DNA from: Xenophilus azovorans DSM 13620
GTDB taxonomy: Bacteria > Pseudomonadota > Gammaproteobacteria > Burkholderiales > Burkholderiaceae_C
NCBI RefSeq assembly: GCF_000745855.1
Contig: NZ_JQKD01000048.1
Coordinates: forward strand, 1 to 34,863
Direction: 5' to 3'
DNA length: 34,863 nt
Made by a program: the position numbers and the translations under genes
Part shown: in pieces, positions 1-6,949 of the stretch
Layout: each line of letters opens with the position of its first letter
Position numbering within the stretch: position 1 is the stretch's first letter
Notes under the pieces: model-generated
Databases searched by the model: none
Seen by the model: only the letters and a program-made list of their open reading frames with translations
What the model was told of the DNA's origin: nothing

Positions 1-261
1 CTCGTTGGCGCGGCGAAGCTCGCGCACTTCGCGCTCCAGTTCCTTGACGCGCTTGGCCTCGGCCGTGGTCGCGCCTTCGCGCTGGCCCGTGTCACGCTCG
101 TGCTGACGCACCCAGTTCAGCAGCGTCTGCGGCGTGCTGCCGATCTTGCCGGCGATCGATACGACCGCCGCCCATTGCGACGCGTGCTCTCCTTGATGCT
201 CGAACACCATGCGCACCGCACGCTCGCGCACTTCCGGCGAAAACTTCACTGACTTCCTCAT
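1..261 (-). CDS. IS3-family transposase OrfA (partial, 3' end outside window)
   Basis: The minus-strand reading starts [16 protein letters not shown] and continues through an HTH segment containing [21 protein letters not shown], then a charged, coiled region rich in [12 protein letters not shown]. This is the layout of IS3 OrfA proteins: an N-terminal HTH_Tnp_1 DNA-binding domain followed by a leucine-zipper-like segment used for multimerisation. About 87 codons are visible, close to a full OrfA (about 90-100 aa), and the stop or -1 frameshift site to orfB is off the left edge. The protein would bind the IS ends and, as an OrfAB fusion, catalyse transposition. The start at 261 is the only ATG giving the family N-terminus. 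Confidence 0.85.
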   Translation of the reverse strand, partial: MRKSVKFSPEVRERAVRMVFEHQGEHASQWAAVVSIAGKIGSTPQTLLNWVRQHERDTGQREGATTAEAKRVKELEREVRELRRANE

Positions 262-300
262 GATGGCTCCATCTTCTCAAACGAGGGAGCCTCCGCGAAA

Positions 301-314
301 GCCGGGGCGGTTCA
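301..314. repeat. IS3 terminal inverted repeat
   Basis: GCCGGGGCGGTTCA on + (TGAACCGCCCCGGC on -) marks the boundary of the element. It lies upstream of OrfA in the usual position for an IS3 left repeat. Confidence 0.75.
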
Positions 315-819
315 TACTGCACCAACGCGATTGCGGCAAGTTGCCACGGCCGTACGGTACGAGAGCGAAGCCCAAGGGAAAGCTTGGGAAGTTTGGCGGT
401 TGGCTTGAGGTTCACTCTGTGACGCAAGCTCAACATGTCGTACAGGACCTCACTCCGCATTTCCCTTTGCGGTACTGCTCCAACTGCATGGTCGCCAATC
501 GATCGGTCGGCCAGGTGCCAACTGCGGCAGCTTGGTTCCCGGGAATCGTCTTGGGCTGTTGAAAGCACATGCCCCATGCCATAGGGTCTGGACGAGCGTG
601 ATGTCCCGTGTGGAGGGACTCGAACAGCCAAGCGCAGTTGCAGCCTGTCGCGCGAGCGTGTGTTCGGCAACTCACATCGTGATCGGGCGGGCTATGGCGG
701 ACGGGCGCGGCTCCAAGAGAGGTAGACTTTGCTCAAGCACCGTGTACTCTGCCTGTGTAACAGCGGTCAGGGATCAAGTGGTCTTCCCTCTGGGCAAAGA
801 GTGATTCGGGACCGTCCCG
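315..819. other. Gene-poor junction, no supported gene
   Basis: About 500 bases between the IS end and the tRNA-like remnant. Several open frames exist on both strands (the longest unbroken one is the minus frame reaching from 670 into the IS), but none has a ribosome binding site, a recognisable domain, or a codon pattern like the neighbouring genes. The composition is visibly less GC-rich than the catabolic genes to the right. It is most simply decayed or shuffled island DNA disrupted by the IS. I recognise nothing functional in it. Confidence 0.5.
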
Positions 820-831
820 TCCACTCCGCCA
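820..831 (+). other. Possible tRNA(Ser) 3'-end remnant (attachment-site-like)
   Basis: The string TCCACTCCGCCA has the form of a tRNA 3' end: seven acceptor-strand bases, discriminator G and encoded CCA. It resembles serine tRNA ends in beta-proteobacteria. No tRNA body precedes it: the expected T-loop TTCGANTC and pairing T-stem are absent. It is followed 17 bases later by a strong intrinsic terminator, as expected downstream of a tRNA. Integrating islands often leave such 3'-end copies. The similarity is short and could be chance. Confidence 0.3.
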
Positions 832-848
832 AAATTTCCTAGTGAAAT

Positions 849-890
849 CAACGGGCTGCAATCGAGAGGTTGCAGCCCGTTGTTCTTTTT
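849..890 (+). terminator. Strong rho-independent terminator
   Basis: A perfect 13-bp inverted repeat, CAACGGGCTGCAA and TTGCAGCCCGTTG, encloses an 8-base loop (862-869) and is followed directly by TTCTTTTT (883-890). This is a textbook intrinsic terminator for + strand transcription. No gene ends just upstream, so it is an orphan. It would insulate the cupin operon from transcription entering from the left, and may be the old terminator of the tRNA whose 3' end seems to remain at 820-831. Confidence 0.88.
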
Positions 891-1037
891 GGAATTCGAT
901 TCGGCAGTCCTTGAAACATGGCTCACGCTGCGGGATGGCCTGATTTCCGCAACGAGACGTTCCAATCTTCAACCTATCCGGTCACCGGCTCGAACGGTAT
1001 TCTGGCGCTGGCACTCAACATGGAAGAGACCCGCGCT

Positions 1038-1433
1038 ATGAATCGAGATCTGACGAGCACCCCCGAGGGACGGCAATGGCTCTCCTCGTCCCGTGAAGGA
1101 ACATCGGGTTTCCGGTTCCAGCTCAATCTGATCGGGGCCGAGTACACCGACGCCTACAGCGTCGACTTGGTGCAGATCGATCAGGGCGGCGGTTCGGAGA
1201 CGCACATCGACGACTACAACCATGCCTTCTACTTCCTGGAAGGCGAGGGCGAGGTGTGCATCGCCGACGAACGCATCGCCACCGCGCCGGGGGTAGTCAT
1301 CAAGATCCCTGCCGGGGTCGTGCACAGCGTCGGCAACATCGGCGAGGCGCCGCTGCGCTTTCTCACCATCTACGATCCGCCGCGCATGCGTGTCGCGGAG
1401 GTGGCGACGGGAACCTACACGGAGACACGCTGA
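1038..1433 (+). CDS. Single-domain cupin protein
   Basis: A 131-aa small cupin. The metal-binding motifs are visible: motif 1 around residues 51-72 (GGSETHIDDYNHAFYFLEG, with H56, H62 and E68) and motif 2 around 91-100 (PAGVVHSVGN, with H96). Such proteins are metal-dependent dioxygenases, isomerases or small-molecule sensors; the substrate cannot be read from sequence. I chose the ATG at 1038 because GGAAGAGA lies about 10 bases upstream. The open frame extends back to ATGs at 918 and 1020 without a Shine-Dalgarno sequence, and the extra residues do not look like cupin. The stop overlaps the start of the CDGSH gene (TGATG), so the two are translationally coupled. Confidence 0.8.
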   Translation: MNRDLTSTPEGRQWLSSSREGTSGFRFQLNLIGAEYTDAYSVDLVQIDQGGGSETHIDDYNHAFYFLEGEGEVCIADERIATAPGVVIKIPAGVVHSVGNIGEAPLRFLTIYDPPRMRVAEVATGTYTETR

Positions 1434-1648
1434 TGAAGGTCAAGGCTCGCCTGATCGACGACGGCCCACTCGTTCTGAGCGGGGACACGGTCCTGATCGA
1501 CGGGGCCGGTGCGCCTTACCCTCCGGCGCCCGTGGTCAGCATCTGTCGTTGCGGTCTCTCGGACAAGAAGCCGTTCTGCGACGGATCGCATCGCGTCAGG
1601 CGCTTCTCTCATCAGGCCAGGGCGCCCCGGTTGGACGAGAACAGCTAG
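1433..1648 (+). CDS. CDGSH iron-sulfur domain protein
   Basis: A 71-aa protein carrying a complete CDGSH signature: C38-R-C40-G-L-S-D-K-K-P-F-C49-D-G-S-H53. This fits the family pattern CxCxx(S/T)xxxPxCDG(S/A)H, where three Cys and one His hold a labile [2Fe-2S] cluster (mitoNEET-like). Family members carry or transfer electrons or clusters, and bacterial ones are often next to oxidoreductases. The start ATG shares its A with the cupin stop, so the pair forms one translational unit. A flavin reductase gene follows about 1.1 kb downstream, which fits a redox role. The partner enzyme is unknown. Confidence 0.88.
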   Translation: MKVKARLIDDGPLVLSGDTVLIDGAGAPYPPAPVVSICRCGLSDKKPFCDGSHRVRRFSHQARAPRLDENS

Positions 1649-1684
1649 GCCCGGACGGCGGCGTGGCGTGATCGGGGAGCCAGG

Positions 1685-2674
1685 ATGGGAACGGTCGACG
1701 ATCTGATGCTGCTCATCGCCGTCATCGAGGCCGGCAGTTTCTCCGGTGCCAGCCGGAATTCAGGCATCCCGAAATCGCGGCTGAGCCGCCGGATCAGCGA
1801 ACTGGAGACGCGGCTCGGCGTGCAGTTGCTCAGCCGCGGCTCCCGGCGGTTTTCGGCCACCGAGGCAGGCCTGGCGATCTACGAGCGCGGCCTCAAGATC
1901 AAGGCCGAAGTCGACGCCATCAGCGCCATCGCCGAGGATCGCATGCAGCGTCCGACAGGTGCGCTCAGGATCGCGTGCCCCGCGCTCATCAGCGAGCGGC
2001 TGGTGGCGGCATTCGCGGTCAGCTTCAGTACGGCCCATCCCGACGTGAAGCTCTGCCTGGAAACGTCGAACGGGACATTCGATCCGAAGATCGATCACTA
2101 CGACCTGAGCATCCATCCGGCGCAGTCGGACGGCCTGGCGGACTGCGACCTGGTGCATCAGAAGCTGGTGACGGCGGATTTCTGCCTGGTGGCTTCACCG
2201 GAGGTTGCCGCCATGATCGGAAAGGCGGCCGGGCCGAAAGACCTCGAAGGCGAGCCCGGCATCGGCTGGTCGGCTGACGGTTTCACATCGCGCTGGCAGG
2301 TGCAGGATGCACGCGGCGAAACGGCCACCTTCAACGTGTCGGCCCGGTTCAGCGCATCCAGCCTCGCCGTCATCCATCAGGCCGCACTCACGGGCCTGGG
2401 GCTGGCGCGGTTGCCGCGCTCGATCTGCGAGGCCGATCTGGCCAGGGGAACGCTGGTTCTGCCGCTGCCCGCCTGGTCCCCGCCATCCATCACGATCTAT
2501 GCGCTGTACCCTTCGCGGCGTTCGCTGACGCTGGCCGGCAGGTTGTTCGTCTCCGGGCTGGCGCGTCATCTGCAGGAGAGCATGCACGGTTCGACGGCCG
2601 GCCTGCCGCCGATCGAAGGCCCCGGGCAGCGTCATGAAGGGATCGACCAGGGCGCACCCTTGCGTCCGATGTAG
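1685..2674 (+). CDS. LysR-family transcriptional regulator
   Basis: A 329-aa protein with an N-terminal winged HTH at about residues 3-60 (DDLMLLIAVIEAGSFSGASR, then SRLSRRISELE) and a periplasmic-binding-protein-like effector domain from about residue 90. LSRR inside the recognition helix is typical of the subgroup that includes many AphB/DmlR-like regulators. A start at 1685 is supported by GGGGAGCCAGG just upstream. It sits between the cupin/CDGSH pair and a flavin reductase gene on the same strand, so it may be co-transcribed with them rather than divergent, which is less usual for LysR genes. The effector is unknown. The last 30 residues are low-complexity and may be non-essential. Confidence 0.88.
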   Translation: MGTVDDLMLLIAVIEAGSFSGASRNSGIPKSRLSRRISELETRLGVQLLSRGSRRFSATEAGLAIYERGLKIKAEVDAISAIAEDRMQRPTGALRIACPALISERLVAAFAVSFSTAHPDVKLCLETSNGTFDPKIDHYDLSIHPAQSDGLADCDLVHQKLVTADFCLVASPEVAAMIGKAAGPKDLEGEPGIGWSADGFTSRWQVQDARGETATFNVSARFSASSLAVIHQAALTGLGLARLPRSICEADLARGTLVLPLPAWSPPSITIYALYPSRRSLTLAGRLFVSGLARHLQESMHGSTAGLPPIEGPGQRHEGIDQGAPLRPM

Positions 2675-2769
2675 CGTTCGCGAAACCATGCGTTCCAGAG
2701 ACGCGACTTGTCCGCCGCGCGACGCGAGGCCAACATGCAGGACATGTGTGGTCGATCAAGGAGACACCG

Positions 2770-3321
2770 GTGCTCGACGCTGAGGAATTTCGCAAGGCCA
2801 TTCGGACGTTCACCACTGGAATCACCGTCATCACGGTTCCGACCGGTGGCGCAGGCGGCGGCATGCACGGGATGACGGCGGGTTCGTTCGCGTCGGTGTC
2901 ACACAAGCCCCAGCTCGTCTCGATCAACGTGGCGAAGACCGCCCGAACCCACGCCTTCATCGAGAAGGCCAATCTCTACACGATCAATCTGCTCAAGGCC
3001 TCGCAAGGCGAACTCGCGGACTACTTCGCCGGCCGTCTTCTCGGCGTGGCGCTGTCTCCGTCCTATGGCTGGGAGGGCGAATGGCCTGTTCTGAGCGAGT
3101 CGCTGGGCTACTTCGCCTGCCGGAAGTGGGCCCAGTACGACGGGGGCGATCATTCAATCTTCGTGGGCGAAGTCGTGAAGCTCGTGCGGACCGACGAAGC
3201 GCCGCTTGTCAATTCGAGAGGCCGCTTCCATGTCCTGGGCGATCGCATCCAGCACCGGTTCTTTCGCGAGCGTCAGTTGTACGACGAGCAATTGCGTGAG
3301 GCATCGAAAGCCTCCTCGTGA
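2770..3321 (+). CDS. Flavin reductase-like, FMN-binding protein
   Basis: A 183-aa protein of the HpaC/NtaB flavin reductase family: it begins LDAEEFRKAIRTFTTGITVI and contains GMTAGSFASVSHKPQLVSI, the segment that contacts FMN, and a C-terminal HSIFVGEVV strand. These enzymes reduce FMN or FAD with NAD(P)H and supply it to a two-component monooxygenase. I chose the GTG at 2770 because AAGGAG lies six bases upstream; an ATG at 2746 in the same frame has no such site. The stop lies shortly before the Bug gene. No flavin-dependent monooxygenase is nearby, so its partner is encoded elsewhere or lost. Confidence 0.83.
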   Translation: MLDAEEFRKAIRTFTTGITVITVPTGGAGGGMHGMTAGSFASVSHKPQLVSINVAKTARTHAFIEKANLYTINLLKASQGELADYFAGRLLGVALSPSYGWEGEWPVLSESLGYFACRKWAQYDGGDHSIFVGEVVKLVRTDEAPLVNSRGRFHVLGDRIQHRFFRERQLYDEQLREASKASS

Positions 3322-3389
3322 ATCTTCTCGCGGCCGGCCTCATTGCAGGGCCGGCGTTCAATAGGCTGCCCACGTCGGAGGACGACACG

Positions 3390-4361
3390 ATGCTTTCCTT
3401 GGTTGTCCGCTGGGCCGTTGCGCTGCTGGCCGCTGCGGTCGTCGCGCCTGCTGTTCTGGCGGCGTCTGCCTTTCCTTCCAGGCCGGTCACGATCGTCGTG
3501 CCCTTTCCGGCGGGCGGCTCGCTGGACGCCGTGGCCCGCATCTGCGCCGAGAAGCTCTCCGCGAAATGGGGGCAGCCGGTGGTGGTCGACAACCGCGCGG
3601 GCGCGGGCGGCCTTGTCGGCGCGCAGCGAGTGAAGGTCTCACCGCCGGACGGCTACATGCTGCTGCTGACCAACTCCGCGATGGTCCAGAACGTGGTGGG
3701 CGCCGCCGCCGCCAACGCGCCGTACGACCCGGTCAGGGACTTCAAGCCGGTGGTGCAGATGACGGACGCGGTGGCCGTCTTCATCGTGAACCCGAAGCTG
3801 CCGGCGAAGAGCCTTCAGGAGTTCATTGCGCTCGTGAAGCGCGAGCCGAAGCAGCACTCCTATGGCTCCGCCGGCGTGAACCAGACGCTGCACTTGCTGG
3901 GCGCGACCTTCAACGAAGCCGCCGGGCTCGACATGGTGCACGTGCCGCAGAAGGGCGACGGCCCGCTGCTCAACGACATCGTGGGCGGCCAGGTCTCGGG
4001 CGGCTTCGCCACCATCGCCGCCGCCGGGCCGCACATCGCCGCCGGCACGGTGCGCGCGCTGGGCGTCGCGGGCCCGCGATCGCCGTTGCTGCCGGACGTG
4101 CCGAGCTTCAAGGAGATGGGGTTTCCGCAGCTGGACGTGGTGGGCTGGTTCGGCATGTTCGCGCCGGCCGGCACGCCGGAGCCTGTCGTGGACAGGCTTG
4201 CGGACGACATCGCCGGCGTGTTGAAGATGCCCGAGGTCGTCGCCAGGCTGCGCAGCATGGCCCTCACGCCCACAGGCTTGCCCTCCGCCGAATTCGGTGC
4301 AGCGGTGAAGCGCGATCTCGGCTACTGGGATACCGTCGTTCGCAGGGTGGGCGAGAAGTGA
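3390..4361 (+). CDS. Bug/TctC-family periplasmic solute receptor 1
   Basis: A 323-aa receptor with a Sec signal peptide (about residues 1-26, hydrophobic core AVALLAAAVVAPAVLA). The mature start FPSRPVTIVVPFPAGGSLD is the usual opening of Bug proteins, and VVVDNRAGAGGLVG forms the first ligand loop. Bug proteins bind carboxylates or other small anions, normally for a TctAB tripartite transporter. The ATG at 3390 has GGAGGA seven bases upstream and gives a clean signal peptide; upstream in-frame starts from 3318 would place 24 extra residues before it. It probably belongs to the same operon as the flavin reductase, suggesting uptake or sensing of that pathway's substrate. Confidence 0.9.
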   Translation: MLSLVVRWAVALLAAAVVAPAVLAASAFPSRPVTIVVPFPAGGSLDAVARICAEKLSAKWGQPVVVDNRAGAGGLVGAQRVKVSPPDGYMLLLTNSAMVQNVVGAAAANAPYDPVRDFKPVVQMTDAVAVFIVNPKLPAKSLQEFIALVKREPKQHSYGSAGVNQTLHLLGATFNEAAGLDMVHVPQKGDGPLLNDIVGGQVSGGFATIAAAGPHIAAGTVRALGVAGPRSPLLPDVPSFKEMGFPQLDVVGWFGMFAPAGTPEPVVDRLADDIAGVLKMPEVVARLRSMALTPTGLPSAEFGAAVKRDLGYWDTVVRRVGEK

Positions 4362-4418
4362 GAGGACGTGGGCGGCAGCGTGCAGCCCGGAGCCGGTTGC
4401 GCGACTCCTTGGAGCGCG

Positions 4419-5855
4419 TCAGTGCGCCAGTTCAACGTACTGTGCCAGCAGGCGGGCCGCATTCCGCGCATTGGCCTCGGTAACCGAAGCAAAACCCACG
4501 ACGAGCGCGGGTGGAAAGTGGCCGGAGGAGGAATATCGGGAGAGAGGCTCCGGCGCGAACCCCTGTTCCCGAAGCATTGAAAGAGCGGATCGATCCGGCA
4601 GGCTGCGCAAGGCGACCAGCATGTGCAGGCCAGCATCCGGGACATAGGTTCGCGCGCCCAGTTCGGCGAACGCTTCTCTCAAGGCTTCCCGGCGCCGCGC
4701 GCATGCCGCATGCGAGGCAGAGAAGAAGCGAAGAATGTGGCCACGGCGCACAAGGTCTGCCAGCGCGCCCTGTTCAATGGGACCTGCCATCGATGGAAGT
4801 TGCGCGCAGGCGGCCCTGAAGCTCTCCACAAGCTCCAGAGGAACGGCGACACAACTGATGTGGAGTGCCGGAAACACGATTTCGGAGAGATGCAGGGCGT
4901 AGATGACGCCGTTCCCCTCGGCTTCGCTCGCCAGCGACCGCACCGCCGACCCCGAGAAGCGATAGTCCGTCTGGATGTCGTGCTCGAATGCATAGGACCC
5001 GGTTGAGCGAAGCAGATCCAACAGGATCTTTCGCCGGCGAACGGACAAGCTCACACCCATCGGATACTGACAGCCCGGCGTCACGATCGTGAGCCGTGGC
5101 AGAGGACATGAAGCCAATCCCTCCTCGATGCGCATGCCATCGGCGTCCACGGGCACGGGAATCAGCGCCGCGCCTGCGGCGCCCACCGCTCGGACGCAGC
5201 GCGGATCGGAAGGATCCTCGACGAGGACGCGATCTCCGTTCCGAATCATCGCTGCCGCCGTGAGTGCCGTCGCTCCCGCCATGCCGGCCGTGACGAATAT
5301 CTGATCCGGTGTGCAGAAAATGCCACGCGTGATGGCAAGGCGGTTCGCCAGCGCCCGACGCAGCGTCATGCTGCCTTGCGGGTCCTGGGGCAGGAGATCG
5401 CTCGGCGACATGCCGCCATATCGCCGCTTGACGAGGTTGACCCAGATCTTGCGGGGAAAGAACTCCACAGGCGCGAGACCGACCGAGAACATCGGGGCAC
5501 TGGTCGCGGATGGCCTGGGAACCGATGGATCGGCTCTTCCACCCAGGTGGGCCCGGCGCTCGTGCGAACGTCGCACGAAAGTGCCGGCACGGCCACGGCT
5601 GGTGATGTAGCCATCTGCCGCCAGCAGGTTGTATGCATAGGAAACGATGAAGCGCGAGACCGCCAGTTGTCCGGCAAGGAAGCGCGATGGCGGCAGCCGA
5701 GCTCCTTCAATGAGCGAGCCGTCATCGATCAATTGAGCCAGGCGCCGGTACACGTGCATGTAGATCGGCCCGTCCTTGCGATGGATCGGGCCAAGGGCGC
5801 TCGCGTCGAAGATGGAAGACGCCAAGCGATTGGACTGGTTTTCTTTGCGTGGCAT
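4419..5855 (-). CDS. MocR-type regulator (GntR HTH + aminotransferase-like domain) lacking the PLP lysine
   Basis: A 478-aa two-domain protein. Residues about 28-95 are a GntR winged helix (LPPSRFLAGQLAVSRFIVSY, then GYITSRGRAGTFV). Residues about 120-478 are a fold-type I aminotransferase domain, with VEDPSDPRC and the D293 expected to contact the PLP ring nitrogen. In MocR proteins the PLP-binding lysine follows a serine in S-K-x-x-x-P; here the site reads LSEIVFPALH, with Glu325 (codon at 4881-4883, GAA) in place of Lys. The usual Tyr after the ring-contacting Asp is Ile294. It probably controls the divergent dioxygenase and Bug genes. The effector domain may have lost covalent PLP binding. 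Confidence 0.88.
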   Translation of the reverse strand: MPRKENQSNRLASSIFDASALGPIHRKDGPIYMHVYRRLAQLIDDGSLIEGARLPPSRFLAGQLAVSRFIVSYAYNLLAADGYITSRGRAGTFVRRSHERRAHLGGRADPSVPRPSATSAPMFSVGLAPVEFFPRKIWVNLVKRRYGGMSPSDLLPQDPQGSMTLRRALANRLAITRGIFCTPDQIFVTAGMAGATALTAAAMIRNGDRVLVEDPSDPRCVRAVGAAGAALIPVPVDADGMRIEEGLASCPLPRLTIVTPGCQYPMGVSLSVRRRKILLDLLRSTGSYAFEHDIQTDYRFSGSAVRSLASEAEGNGVIYALHLSEIVFPALHISCVAVPLELVESFRAACAQLPSMAGPIEQGALADLVRRGHILRFFSASHAACARRREALREAFAELGARTYVPDAGLHMLVALRSLPDRSALSMLREQGFAPEPLSRYSSSGHFPPALVVGFASVTEANARNAARLLAQYVELAH

Positions 5856-5888
5856 GGACTAACGGAAGACAAGGTGCGCTTGCTAGAG

Positions 5889-5908
5889 TGATTTCGACGC
5901 TGAAATCA
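5889..5908. promoter_or_regulatory. Inverted repeat, candidate MocR operator
   Basis: TGATTTC and GAAATCA form a perfect 7-bp inverted repeat with a 6-base spacer. It lies in the 65-base gap between the MocR start (5855) and the dioxygenase start (5921), just ahead of the dioxygenase ribosome binding site GAGGA. Its position suits a shared operator for autoregulation and control of the dioxygenase operon. Confidence 0.5.
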
Positions 5909-5920
5909 AAGAGGAAAGCG

Positions 5921-6934
5921 ATGGAAACCATGCTTGTCGAACAAGGAAAATCTACACCAGTGCCCCCATCCATGCTGATGTCCACTCTCGTGGGTTCGCG
6001 GTCCTGGGCGGCTGGCCATCTGAACGATGTCGAATGGAAAGTCGATATCCAGAAAGACGCGCTGGAAGAGCTGGACTTCGCGCTCGATCTTCTTCGCCGT
6101 ACCGCCGTGCCGATGGAGAAAGCGGACCTGAAGACATTCCGACTCGATGCCTGCAGCGTGATGATGCGCCGAGTGAAGGCCATGCTGGACGACGGCGCCG
6201 GATTCGCCGTGCTGGATCGGCTTCCGGCCGCGCGCTACGGCGAAGAGGAACTTGTCCGGGCCTACTGGCTGCTGGCGTCGCTCCTGGCGAGGCCGGTAGC
6301 GCAGAACCAGGCAGGCGACCGGATCTACAAGGTGCACAACACCGGCAGGAAGGCGCTCCCGGGCTCCGGCGTGAGGCCGGACCAGACCGACATGGAGCAG
6401 AACTTCCACAACGACAATTCCTACAACCGTACGCAGCCCAGCTACATCGGCCTTCTATGCGTGCGTCCGGCGCCGCAGGGTGGGGAAAGCTCGATCCTGA
6501 GCATCTCGAGCGCGCACAACCGCCTTCTCGAGACCGAGCCGGAGCTGCTGGCTCGCCTGTACGAGCCCTTCTGGGTCGATCGGCAGAAGGAGCATGCGCC
6601 CGACGAGGCGCCCTTGCTGTACGAGCCCGTCTTCACCTATGACGATCGATTGAAGGCGCGCATCGGCCTTCTTCCTATCTACAACGCCTACGCGATGCGG
6701 GGCGAGCAGATGGACGCACGCGGCGCAGCCGCGCTGGACGCGTTGAAACGTGTCTTCCGGCAGCCGGAGCTGAGCTTTCATTTCACCATGGAGGCCGGGC
6801 AGATTCAGTTCGTCGACAACCTCGGCATCTGCCATCGACGCACCGCTTTCGTCGATGCGCCGGAGGCGAGTCGCAGGCGCCTGCTTGTCCGCACCTGGCT
6901 GCGGGACGAGGGCGATGTCGGATACGACGGATAG
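5921..6934 (+). CDS. TauD/TfdA-like Fe(II)/2-oxoglutarate-dependent dioxygenase
   Basis: A 337-aa enzyme with the iron-binding facial triad visible: H163-N-D165 in NFHNDNSYN and H305 in NLGICHRRTAF. A basic RRRLLVR segment at 318-324 supplies the arginine that holds 2-oxoglutarate. Such enzymes hydroxylate or oxidatively cleave small acids while converting 2-oxoglutarate to succinate and CO2. The ATG at 5921 has GAGGA five bases upstream; the open frame starts earlier at 5849 but that start overlaps the MocR gene. The next gene, a Bug receptor, begins 15 bases after the stop, so uptake and oxidation are probably co-expressed under the divergent MocR protein. The substrate is unknown. Confidence 0.87.
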   Translation: METMLVEQGKSTPVPPSMLMSTLVGSRSWAAGHLNDVEWKVDIQKDALEELDFALDLLRRTAVPMEKADLKTFRLDACSVMMRRVKAMLDDGAGFAVLDRLPAARYGEEELVRAYWLLASLLARPVAQNQAGDRIYKVHNTGRKALPGSGVRPDQTDMEQNFHNDNSYNRTQPSYIGLLCVRPAPQGGESSILSISSAHNRLLETEPELLARLYEPFWVDRQKEHAPDEAPLLYEPVFTYDDRLKARIGLLPIYNAYAMRGEQMDARGAAALDALKRVFRQPELSFHFTMEAGQIQFVDNLGICHRRTAFVDAPEASRRRLLVRTWLRDEGDVGYDG

Positions 6935-6949
6935 ATGGAGTCCACCCTT

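Larger units (their letters stand above)
1..314 (-). mobile_element. IS3-family insertion sequence, left part cut by window edge
   Basis: The segment holds the start of an IS3-type OrfA gene reading toward the left edge and, 50 bases before its start codon, a terminus that on the minus strand begins TGAACCGCCCCGGC. TGAACCGCCCCGG is the usual form of one IS3-subgroup terminal repeat. The element therefore ends at 314 and its remaining body (rest of orfA, orfB and the other repeat) lies outside the window. The target-site duplication cannot be checked because the other end is missing. The flank beyond 314 begins TACTGCACC. Confidence 0.85.

Noticed and set aside
601-640. A string resembling a tRNA T-arm on the minus strand (GTTCGAGTCCCTCC)
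   Set aside because: The flanking bases do not pair into a T-stem, and no acceptor, D-arm or anticodon arm can be drawn around it.
92-675. Minus-strand open frames of 192 and 81 residues in the left junction
   Set aside because: The longer runs out of frame into the IS3 orfA gene; neither has a ribosome binding site or a recognisable domain, and neither respects the IS boundary at 314.
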